Under the pieces are notes generated by a model. The model was not told the DNA's origin and searched no databases. It worked only from the letters and a program-made list of their open reading frames with translations. A stretch of DNA of 10,105 nt. Origin: an uncultured Clostridia bacterium (GTDB lineage: Bacteria > Bacillota > Clostridia > Lachnospirales > Lachnospiraceae). The DNA is taken from contig CAMORF010000049.1 of the NCBI GenBank assembly GCA_946623485.1, positions 1 to 10,105 of the forward strand. Direction: 5' to 3'. Both the position numbers and the translations under genes were made by a program. Shown in pieces: positions 1 through 5,290 of this stretch. Within the stretch, counting starts at the first letter, position 1, and each line of letters begins with the position of its first letter.

Positions 1-54
1 ACAGGGGACGGTTCTCCGTTTCATGCATGCATGAAACGGAGAACCGTCCCCTGT
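1..54. repeat. Perfect 54-bp palindrome, REP/REPIN-like element
   Basis: The first 54 bases equal their own reverse complement. Each arm begins ACAGGGGACGGTTCTCCGTT and the centre is an ATGCATGCAT core. As RNA or single-stranded DNA it would fold into one long uninterrupted hairpin. Arms containing GGGGACGGTTCTC resemble intergenic repeats that I recall as widespread in clostridia and other bacteria and linked to REP-associated (IS200-like) tyrosine transposases. That link is from memory, and no such transposase is in this window. The element begins exactly at the window edge, so it may extend further left. It lies 78 bp beyond the stop codon of the minus-strand gene ending at 133, so it could also act as that gene's transcript end. 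Confidence 0.75.
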
Positions 55-132
55 TCCATCCTGGCTTGGATGGTTGGTCTCTATTTTTTCGTAACGATTC
101 AGCATGCCTTGTAGTCTGTCATAATTCAGTCT

Positions 133-1086
133 TCATGCTGCTTTGCTTTCTTTTTCTACCGCCTCAAAGCATCCGGCAAACCGTACTGCTCCGGCTGCGC
201 AGACGGCATTGATCTGTTCTTCCGTGATTCCATCCGGATTCTCTGCTTCGATCTCATAATGGTAGCTGCCCAGCCTGCTGCCTTCCGGCCTGTCGTGCAG
301 GGTGACCATCTCCAATCCGCTGTCATGAAGCGCGACGATGATGTCGTCAATCTGGTCTCCTCCACATGTTGCGAAAAATACTGCATGGGTCAGTCCTTCT
401 TCTTCCGCAGGAGTTTTGGAGAGCACATAAAACCGGGTTTTGTTCGCATCGGTGATCTGCACATTTTCCGCCAATACTTCAAGACCATACAAAGGGGCTG
501 CACCAGGGGCCGCTACGGCGGCGATGGATGGATCCTTCTGCTGTGCCACATGGCTTGCTGCAGCGGCAGTACTGCTCATCTCCTGGGCTTTCGCATCAGG
601 AAGGTTTTGCTTTCTCCATTCCTCACTCTGCATCAGTCCCTGCACATGGGAACAAACAGTTTTGATCTCTGAAAGCTTCGTTCCCGGGATCCCCATCAAT
701 GTCTGGCTGATGGGGAGCACAATCTCACCGACGACGTAGATATCTTCCGATGCGATCAATGAATCTATGTAATTCACGGTAGGGCCGCCTAAGGTGTTCT
801 CCTGCGGGATGACAGCATACTCGGCATCCCCGGCCTGAACCGCTGAGATTGCGTCATTCACTGTCTCCTCCGGGATCAGCTTCTCCCCTTCCTGAAACCA
901 GAACTGCACTGCCTCTTCCGTGTAGGTTCCTGCAGGACCGAGATAGCTGACCCTGGCAACGCCCGTATCCTTCGTGTCTTCTGTGATTGCTGTGTCTTCT
1001 GCATAAGCAGCCGCAGGAAAGCTCAGAAGCGCAGCCAGCAGCATCAATGCACTCATTTTCACCTTTGTTATCTTCTTTAATTTCAT
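133..1086 (-). CDS. Exported prephenate dehydratase homologue with C-terminal ACT domain
   Basis: The protein has 317 residues from the chosen start. The first 29 form a Sec signal peptide: Lys-rich n-region MKLKKITKVK, hydrophobic ALMLLAALL, and an AYA|ED cleavage site without a lipobox Cys. Residues about 45-224 match the prephenate dehydratase catalytic domain: YLGPAGTYTEEA (48-59), ENTLGG (96-101, in place of the common ENSxEG), SHVQG (146-150), SSTAAAA (171-177) and the hallmark TRF triad (217-219). Residues about 232-312 form an ACT regulatory domain in which the usual ESRP motif reads HDRP (264-267). Known enzymes of this family convert prephenate to phenylpyruvate in the cytosol during phenylalanine synthesis; secretion is atypical. 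I chose ATG 1086 because AAGGGTGG lies 8 nt upstream. An in-frame ATG at 1134 would add 16 residues before the signal and has a poor ribosome site. The gene lies 130 bp downstream of the phosphatase gene on the same strand. The family assignment is firm; activity outside the cell is inference. Confidence 0.88.
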   Translation of the reverse strand: MKLKKITKVKMSALMLLAALLSFPAAAYAEDTAITEDTKDTGVARVSYLGPAGTYTEEAVQFWFQEGEKLIPEETVNDAISAVQAGDAEYAVIPQENTLGGPTVNYIDSLIASEDIYVVGEIVLPISQTLMGIPGTKLSEIKTVCSHVQGLMQSEEWRKQNLPDAKAQEMSSTAAAASHVAQQKDPSIAAVAAPGAAPLYGLEVLAENVQITDANKTRFYVLSKTPAEEEGLTHAVFFATCGGDQIDDIIVALHDSGLEMVTLHDRPEGSRLGSYHYEIEAENPDGITEEQINAVCAAGAVRFAGCFEAVEKESKAA

Positions 1087-1094
1087 ATTTGATA

Positions 1095-1102
1095 CCACCC
1101 TT
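1095..1102 (-). promoter_or_regulatory. Ribosome binding site deciding the prephenate dehydratase start
   Basis: On the minus strand AAGGGTGG sits 8 nt before the ATG at 1086. This favours the start that places the signal peptide at the very N-terminus over the upstream in-frame ATG at 1134, which has only GATCCTAAGCA before it. Confidence 0.6.
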
Positions 1103-1216
1103 GTTTTTTCGGCCTCGCCTTTCAGCGTTTTCATTGCTTAGGATCTGCTCAATCATAACTGCTTGGCTGCTATAGATTCACAGTTTGTAATGAGCGGATC
1201 CTTAGGCGCTTGTTAC

Positions 1217-2098
1217 TCAGGCATCCTGACGGACAAGATACCTCTCCCGCAGACGCCTGACCTTACTTTTATCGATTCCCAATGCTTCATGGATATAGCC
1301 CATGGCAGATCCGTAGTGTTCCTTCATCCAGTTAAGCGCATTGATCATGTACCTGGGATCCACCTCGTCCATGGCCCGCAGGTATGTCTCCAGTTCAGTC
1401 CCCTTGATGCCCGTTGCCATCAGCATGCTTCGTTCGTATGCGATCAGGGCGGCGTTGTATGCGTTGGTCAGCTCATAATCTGCCAGGATGATCTGCTCGT
1501 TCACGCCCAGCGCAGACAATAGCAGCATGGCAGCGAGTCCGGTCCGGTCCTTGCCTTGCGTGCAATGGAAGAGCAGTGCGTGTCCTTCTGGCAGCTTCAG
1601 AGCCTCTTCAAACATCTGTGCATAGCCTCTCCGTCCTTGCTCACGGGAAATGAGTCCGATATACATCTGCGGCCCTACGATCCCGATCTTTACCGCCAGG
1701 CGTATCTGGTTTTCCGGTTTTGTCAGGTCAAGCCCTGCGATGTCTTCCGGCTTCGCGCTCTTTTGCTTCCAGTCAAGATATTTCTCATCTACGATTCTCA
1801 GATGGATGTGTGCCGCGCCAGGAATCTCCGGGTCTTGCGCATACACAGCCTCACCGGTTGTGCGCAGGTCAATGATCTTCGCGAGATGGTAGACTTCATG
1901 AAGCCGCTGGAGATCTTTCTTTGTTGCCCTCGAAAGCGCAGCAGTGCGCAGAAGCACGCCTCTCTTTACGATGCTTCCATCTGCTGCAGGATATCCTCCC
2001 AGCTCACGCGCATTTCCAACGCCCACAAGACGGATGCTCTGGGGCAGGGCGCCGCCAGAATATACACTTTTTTCAGTCATGATATTATCTTGGTTCAT
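1217..2098 (-). CDS. Tyrosine/serine protein phosphatase, LipA/MptpB-like
   Basis: This 293-residue protein has the phosphatase P-loop HCTQGKDRTG at residues 178-187, with nucleophile Cys179 and phosphate-binding Arg185. Upstream it has the family's NARELGGY (29-36), RTAALSRAT (51-59) and IIDLRTTGE (75-83). This order and length fit the Y_phosphatase3 family, whose known members (Listeria LipA, Mycobacterium PtpB) dephosphorylate phosphotyrosine, phosphoserine/threonine or phosphoinositides. LipA and PtpB are secreted, but no signal peptide or membrane segment is visible here, so this one is probably cytosolic. The ATG at 2098 is preceded by AAAGAAAGGTAAAA; an alternative ATG at 2080 lacks a ribosome site. 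A 130-bp gap without an obvious terminator leads to the exported prephenate dehydratase, so the two may share a transcript. The substrate cannot be told from the sequence. Confidence 0.85.
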   Translation of the reverse strand: MNQDNIMTEKSVYSGGALPQSIRLVGVGNARELGGYPAADGSIVKRGVLLRTAALSRATKKDLQRLHEVYHLAKIIDLRTTGEAVYAQDPEIPGAAHIHLRIVDEKYLDWKQKSAKPEDIAGLDLTKPENQIRLAVKIGIVGPQMYIGLISREQGRRGYAQMFEEALKLPEGHALLFHCTQGKDRTGLAAMLLLSALGVNEQIILADYELTNAYNAALIAYERSMLMATGIKGTELETYLRAMDEVDPRYMINALNWMKEHYGSAMGYIHEALGIDKSKVRRLRERYLVRQDA

Positions 2099-2160
2099 TT
2101 TTACCTTTCTTTATGACCGTTGACTGTGAAAAAACTACTGTATCCGTATCATTATCTGCG

Positions 2161-2280
2161 CTCAGACGCATGGCAACTGTGGCATACCCGAGCATCCGCA
2201 AGGCAGCCATAACACCTGCGGGCATCCGCATGGCAACTATAGCATCTGCGGGCATTCGCATGGCAACTGTGGCATGTCAC
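2161..2280. repeat. Four-copy 30-bp degenerate tandem repeat
   Basis: Four 30-bp units align in strict register at 2161, 2191, 2221 and 2251. The shared core is GCATCCGCATGGCAACTRT followed by GGCAT or a variant. Copies 1, 3 and 4 keep CGCATGGCAACT exactly and copy 2 is more diverged. Similarity runs out at about 2275, two bases from the stop codon of the GGDEF gene (2277-2279), so the array fills the 3' side of the 178-bp gap before the phosphatase start. On the minus strand each well-kept copy offers TTGCCA, a possible -35-like hexamer, and copy 1 is 73 bp or more upstream of the phosphatase ATG. I see no well-spaced -10, so a promoter role is only a possibility. Confidence 0.8.
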
Positions 2281-3233
2281 CGTATCGTATGATCCGTATG
2301 GCTCTTGTAATGCGCGACTGCCTCCGCTTTCGGAGTGTAACGCGGGTTAAACTCTGCCCCCTTGAACCGGTCTCTCCCTTCACCCTTGGCATCGTACAGC
2401 ATCTCGTCCGCCTGCATGATCATGGTTCTCAGTTCATGGATGTCATCCGGCACGCCATACACGTAACCACCGGAAAAGCTTACATTTTCCCCAAGACGGC
2501 TGAGCCCTTCTCTTGCTTGCCCGCAACAGGCTTCAAATTCCGCGTCCGTACTGTTTTCACTAATAATAAGGAACTCATCGCCGCCATAACGGTAGCAGTT
2601 CGAGGCACGGAAGCTTTCGGAAAGGCAGCGGCCAGTCGCAGAAAGGATCTTATCGCCATACGCGTGCCCCTTCGTATCGTTCAGCATCTTAAAGTTATCA
2701 AGGTCGATGAACAGGACGTGAAGCGGCAGGCCGACATAATATTCAAAGTCCTGCCGGAGGGAATAACGGTTGCGGAGATTGGTCAGGGTGTCTTTCGATG
2801 CCATCGCTTTGAGCGCTTCATTAACCTTGGCCAGTTCCTCATTCGTCTGTCCAAGCTGACCGTTCGTCTTCAGGAGTTCTTCATTTGTCTTCCTCAGTTC
2901 ACTGCCGGCTTTGTCCCTGTTCCGCTTCAGGATTCCGACGCTGACCAGGTTGATCAGCACGCCAAGCCCGATCACCACGATCTTATGAAGGTTTTCTTCC
3001 GTGAACTGAAAAAAGCTATGATTCACGGAGAAGAAAAACAAGGAATACACCATCATAAGTACAGCGCAGATGGTACCCGGGAGGAAGCCGCCGATAGCGG
3101 TCGAAAGCACCAGAGCAGCAACCAGAATCATGTTCGGGTTCGGTATACTAAAGTTATATACAAAGAAAATCAAAATCAGCATTACTGCTGCAAATATAAC
3201 GGAGTTAATCAAGCTCTGCTTCTTGTCAGTCAT
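2277..3233 (-). CDS. Membrane diguanylate cyclase (GGDEF)
   Basis: The protein has 318 residues from the chosen start. The N-terminal part has about four hydrophobic segments (roughly residues 11-27, 35-52, 54-70 and 84-101), including a PNPNMILVAALVL stretch reminiscent of the DUF4118-type membrane domain. Residues 105-145 form a coiled coil with TNEELLKTNGQLGQTNEEL-like heptads. The GGDEF domain follows from about 147 (DTLTNLRNR), with IDLDNFK (176-182) and an intact RYGGDEF (215-221). It should make cyclic-di-GMP from GTP at the inner face of the membrane. The inhibitory I-site, normally RxxD just before the GGDEF motif, reads RASN, so product inhibition may be weak. The start at 3233 is supported by AGGGGG 6 nt upstream; an in-frame ATG at 3308 would add 25 non-membrane residues. 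There is no EAL, HD-GYP or receiver partner in the window. Confidence 0.88.
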   Translation of the reverse strand: MTDKKQSLINSVIFAAVMLILIFFVYNFSIPNPNMILVAALVLSTAIGGFLPGTICAVLMMVYSLFFFSVNHSFFQFTEENLHKIVVIGLGVLINLVSVGILKRNRDKAGSELRKTNEELLKTNGQLGQTNEELAKVNEALKAMASKDTLTNLRNRYSLRQDFEYYVGLPLHVLFIDLDNFKMLNDTKGHAYGDKILSATGRCLSESFRASNCYRYGGDEFLIISENSTDAEFEACCGQAREGLSRLGENVSFSGGYVYGVPDDIHELRTMIMQADEMLYDAKGEGRDRFKGAEFNPRYTPKAEAVAHYKSHTDHTIR

Positions 3234-3239
3234 TGTTAT

Positions 3240-3245
3240 CCCCCT
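3240..3245 (-). promoter_or_regulatory. Ribosome binding site deciding the GGDEF start
   Basis: Minus-strand AGGGGG sits 6 nt before the ATG at 3233. This selects the 318-residue protein that begins immediately before its first membrane segment, rather than the longer frame from 3308. Confidence 0.6.
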
Positions 3246-3336
3246 GTTTTCTGCCGCAAAAAAGGTACAAGCGCTCCTCGTATCATTCATGGGATTTGCG
3301 AAAACCACAATGCTTTGGGAGGCTTATACCTCGTTT

Positions 3337-3365
3337 AGTATAACAGAGTTTTCCGGTCACGGCAA
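3337..3365 (-). promoter_or_regulatory. Sigma-A-like promoter of the GGDEF gene
   Basis: On the minus strand the -35 hexamer TTGCCG (3360-3365, four of six consensus bases) is separated by exactly 17 bp from the -10 hexamer TATACT (3337-3342, five of six). Transcription would begin near 3330, giving a leader of roughly 95 nt before the ATG at 3233. Assigned by eye. Confidence 0.5.
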
Positions 3366-3417
3366 ACTGCTTTTGAACGATTCCGGCCTTGGAGGAAGGA
3401 GTATATGACACTGCCGG

Positions 3418-3489
3418 AAGGAGACGGGCGAATGCGGGAAGAAAGTTTGGCGCAAGGAGACGGATGAATGTGGGAAGAATGTCTGCCAG
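3418..3489. repeat. 36-bp imperfect direct repeat, two copies
   Basis: Units at 3418-3453 and 3454-3489 both start AAGGAGACGG and share GAATG and GGGAAGAA at the same offsets, with drift toward the end of the unit. The period is 36 bp. The repeat sits in the permease leader or upstream region, about 105 bp before its start. A related AGGAAGGAG run just upstream (about 3391-3401) is not in register. Confidence 0.55.
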
Positions 3490-3517
3490 AATAATATGCT
3501 CCATGCTTTATCAGGAC

Positions 3518-3546
3518 TTCACGTATCAGGTTTTTCGTGGTATCTT
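3518..3546 (+). promoter_or_regulatory. Possible promoter of the permease gene
   Basis: TTCACG (3518-3523) and TATCTT (3541-3546) are 17 bp apart. Each matches four of six consensus bases, giving a start point near 3553 and a leader of about 40 nt. This is a weak match and another promoter further upstream is possible. Confidence 0.28.
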
Positions 3547-3594
3547 TGTTACCGTGCCGATTCTGGCAGGCAAGAAAGGACGAAGTACACTAAT

Positions 3595-4863
3595 ATGAAG
3601 ATTCTGGCAATTATCGTATTTCTGGCAATGTATGTGCTGATGACTGTCTTTATGTCAAAGCGCATCTATATCGTATTCGGGGTGGCAGCCATCTTCCTGG
3701 TCACGGGAATTCTGCCCCTGTCCGCCATTCCTGGCGCGATCAACTGGAATGTCCTTCTGATGATCGCGGGAACCATGGTGCTTGTGGATTTTTTCATCCG
3801 GTCGAAGATGCCGAATCTGCTTGCAGACGTGCTTCTGGATAAGGCGCCCACGGTGATGTGGGTCATTATCCTGATGTCAGTTTTTTCAGGATTCATTTCG
3901 GCATTTGTAGACAATGTGGCAACCGTGCTGATGGTTGCGCCGGTAGGGATCGCGATCTGCAAGAAGCTGAAGATCTCCCCGGTACCGATGATCCTGTCAA
4001 TCGCGGTTTCCTCCAACCTGCAGGGGGCAGCAACTCTTGTCGGTGATACCACCTCGATCATGCTTGGCGCCTATGCCGATATGGATTTCCTGTCCTTCTT
4101 CTGGATGAAGGGAAGGCCCGGCATCTTCTTTGCGGTCGAGCTAGGCGCTCTGATGACGGTGCCGGTCATGATGATCCTCTTCCGACGCTTCCGCCAAAAG
4201 GTATCCGCGCAGGAGTATACAAAGGTGGAGGATTATGTCCCCACAGTCCTTTTGGTCCTGATGGTGGTGCTTCTTATCGTTGCCTCTTTCCTTCCGAATA
4301 AACCGTCCGTGACGAACGGGCTGATCTGTTGCGCCCTTGCGGCTGTGGCAACGGTCTGGAATCTTCTGAAGACACATAAAGGGGAAGGCGCAGTACACGC
4401 CGTCAAAGCAATCGATTATGAGACGCTTCTCCTTTTGCTGGGGCTGTTTTTGGTGATTGAGGGAATCACGCAGGTGGGACTGATCTCCGATGTCGCGAAC
4501 GCGATCGCTTCAGTCGGCGGGAAAAATATGTTCCTGCTGTATACCATCATCGTATGGGTCTCCGTTCTGGCCTCTGCATTCATCGACAATATTCCATATG
4601 TCGCCACCATGCTTCCCGTGATCCGGGGCATTACGGCGGCCCTGGGCGTAGAGCCCTATTTGCTGTATTTCGGGCTGCTGACCGGCGCGACGCTGGGTGG
4701 CAATCTGACCCCGATCGGTGCCTCCGCGAACATAACGGCTACAGGCCTTCTGAAGAAGGCAGGGTATGAAGCCTCCTTCAAGGACTTCATAAAGATCGGT
4801 GTACCCTTTACGCTGACCGCCGTGATGTGCGGGTACCTGTTTATCTGGTTCGTGTGGCATTAA
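3595..4863 (+). CDS. ArsB/NhaD-type (ion transporter superfamily) permease
   Basis: This 422-residue, highly hydrophobic protein has about ten to twelve membrane segments. It shows the internal two-fold layout of the ArsB/NhaD/CitMHS group: SAFVDNVATVLMVAP (102-116) then SSNLQGAATLVGDTTS (139-154) in the first half, and SAFIDNIPYVATMLP (327-341) then GGNLTPIGASANI (368-380) in the second. The C-terminal LLKKAGY and FKDFIKIGVP are also typical. Family members move arsenite, sodium in exchange for protons, or carboxylates. No arsR, arsA or arsC gene is nearby, so arsenite is not favoured over the others. The start at 3595 begins directly at the first membrane helix. Its ribosome site is poor (AAAGGA about 14 nt upstream). 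An upstream ATG at 3496 would add 33 non-membrane residues. The last seven codons lie inside a 42-bp tandem repeat. Confidence 0.85.
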   Translation: MKILAIIVFLAMYVLMTVFMSKRIYIVFGVAAIFLVTGILPLSAIPGAINWNVLLMIAGTMVLVDFFIRSKMPNLLADVLLDKAPTVMWVIILMSVFSGFISAFVDNVATVLMVAPVGIAICKKLKISPVPMILSIAVSSNLQGAATLVGDTTSIMLGAYADMDFLSFFWMKGRPGIFFAVELGALMTVPVMMILFRRFRQKVSAQEYTKVEDYVPTVLLVLMVVLLIVASFLPNKPSVTNGLICCALAAVATVWNLLKTHKGEGAVHAVKAIDYETLLLLLGLFLVIEGITQVGLISDVANAIASVGGKNMFLLYTIIVWVSVLASAFIDNIPYVATMLPVIRGITAALGVEPYLLYFGLLTGATLGGNLTPIGASANITATGLLKKAGYEASFKDFIKIGVPFTLTAVMCGYLFIWFVWH

Positions 4864-4965
4864 GCCATGCACAGATTCCACGTTATCTGGTTCTTGCGGC
4901 ATGAAGCCATGCACGGATTCCACGTTATCTGGTTCTTGCGGCATGAAGCCATGCACGGATTCCAC
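4840..4965. repeat. 42-bp tandem repeat, three copies, overlapping the permease 3' end
   Basis: Copies lie at 4840-4881, 4882-4923 and 4924-4965. Copies 2 and 3 are identical; copy 1 differs from them at five positions. Copy 1 contains the last seven permease codons and its TAA stop. In copies 2 and 3 the same position reads GAA, so the frame stays open through both copies until TGA at 4972-4974. Because 42 is a multiple of three, every copy is in the permease frame. The identity of copies 2 and 3 suggests a recent duplication. Confidence 0.9.
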
Positions 4966-4969
4966 AGAT

Positions 4970-4989
4970 TGTGAATCCATGGATTCACA
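4970..4989. repeat. 20-bp perfect palindrome
   Basis: TGTGAATCCATGGATTCACA reads the same on both strands. It begins 5 bp after the last 42-bp repeat copy and ends 7 bp before the long hairpin. It could be a binding site for a dimeric regulator or a cruciform; there is no direct evidence for either. Confidence 0.55.
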
Positions 4990-4996
4990 TCGATCA

Positions 4997-5050
4997 ATTC
5001 AGCCCCTCGCTGCGAAAATGCTCTGCATATTTCACAGCGGGGGGCTGAAT
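4997..5050. terminator. Long hairpin between convergent genes, possible terminator
   Basis: ATTCAGCCCCTCGCTG (4997-5012) pairs with CAGCGGGGGGCTGAAT (5035-5050) over 16 positions with a single G-U wobble. Inside, GAAAATGC and GCATATTTC can continue the stem with a small bulge around a TCT loop. It is the strongest fold in the spacer and lies 134 bp after the permease stop. There is no proper T-run on either side (plus side CTATATTGCCTTAAATATTT), so it may protect or end transcripts in a less usual way rather than be a classical intrinsic terminator. Confidence 0.45.
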
Positions 5051-5143
5051 CTATATTGCCTTAAATATTTATATGGGTGCATCCCGGCTCAGAGCGAAGT
5101 GTGTTCGGAAGCCAAAGACAATCCGATGCATTTCTCATTAGCG

Positions 5144-5177
5144 CTGTTCAGAATCTATCACTGTTCAGAATCTATCC
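5144..5177. repeat. 17-bp tandem duplication
   Basis: CTGTTCAGAATCTATC occurs at 5144-5159 and again at 5161-5176, a 17-bp period with one differing base at the unit end. The 8-mer GAATCTAT also occurs at 5047-5054, at the edge of the long hairpin. Confidence 0.7.
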
Positions 5178-5194
5178 GCCAGACAACTCTCATG

Positions 5195-5222
5195 CTTAGG
5201 ATCTGCACCTTAGGATCTGTCA
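5195..5222. repeat. 14-bp tandem duplication of CTTAGGATCTG
   Basis: CTTAGGATCTG occurs at 5195-5205 and 5209-5219, a 14-bp period. The same 11-mer appears at 1137-1147, just upstream of the prephenate dehydratase gene, so it is shared between two distant intergenic regions of the window. Confidence 0.6.
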
Positions 5223-5290
5223 CGGAATAACTTATACACATTTGCGCAGGATAATCATCCGATCGCACTCCTCTAAAATCAATCACATAG

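Larger units (their letters stand above)
3234..3594. other. Divergent intergenic region with promoters and a repeat
   Basis: These 361 bp lie between the minus-strand GGDEF gene and the plus-strand permease. They hold a good sigma-A-like promoter for the GGDEF gene, a weaker candidate for the permease and a 36-bp imperfect direct repeat. Short open frames here are repeat-derived, low in complexity and without convincing ribosome sites. I see no convincing RNA gene or riboswitch. Confidence 0.5.
4864..5290. other. Convergent intergenic region, repeat-rich, no gene
   Basis: These 427 bp lie between the plus-strand permease and the minus-strand end of the ABC importer operon. They are filled by copies of the 42-bp repeat (to 4965), a 20-bp palindrome (4970-4989), a long hairpin (4997-5050), two 17-bp tandem copies (5144-5177) and two 14-bp tandem copies (5195-5222). 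The stretches 5051-5143 and 5223-5290 show nothing I recognise. Open frames on the plus strand here have no protein-like composition. Confidence 0.6.

Noticed and set aside
56..73. CCATCC/GGATGG hairpin followed by a T-rich stretch as a plus-strand terminator
   Set aside because: The stem is only 6 bp and the T-run starts about 10 bases later. No plus-strand gene upstream is visible, so support is too thin to list.
27..212. Small plus-strand open frame starting in the 54-bp palindrome
   Set aside because: It has no ribosome site, runs into the antisense side of the prephenate dehydratase gene, and has no recognisable composition.
1..3233. A CRISPR array or toxin-antitoxin/defence island hinted at by the repeats
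   Set aside because: The repeats are tandem without unique spacers, and no cas, toxin, antitoxin or nuclease motifs are encoded nearby.
2274..3338. Plus-strand open frame of 354 codons opposite the GGDEF gene
   Set aside because: The GGDEF reading has catalytic motifs, coiled coil and a ribosome site; the antisense frame has none.
4510..4980. Minus-strand open frame reading through the 42-bp repeats (VESVHGFMPQEPDN units)
   Set aside because: The repeated peptide is a by-product of the 42-bp unit length. The rest of the frame is antisense to the permease and no good ribosome site was seen.
5223..5290. GGAT/ATCC mini-hairpin as terminator of the ABC operon
   Set aside because: Only four consecutive pairs form and no U-run follows on the minus strand; it is not convincing.
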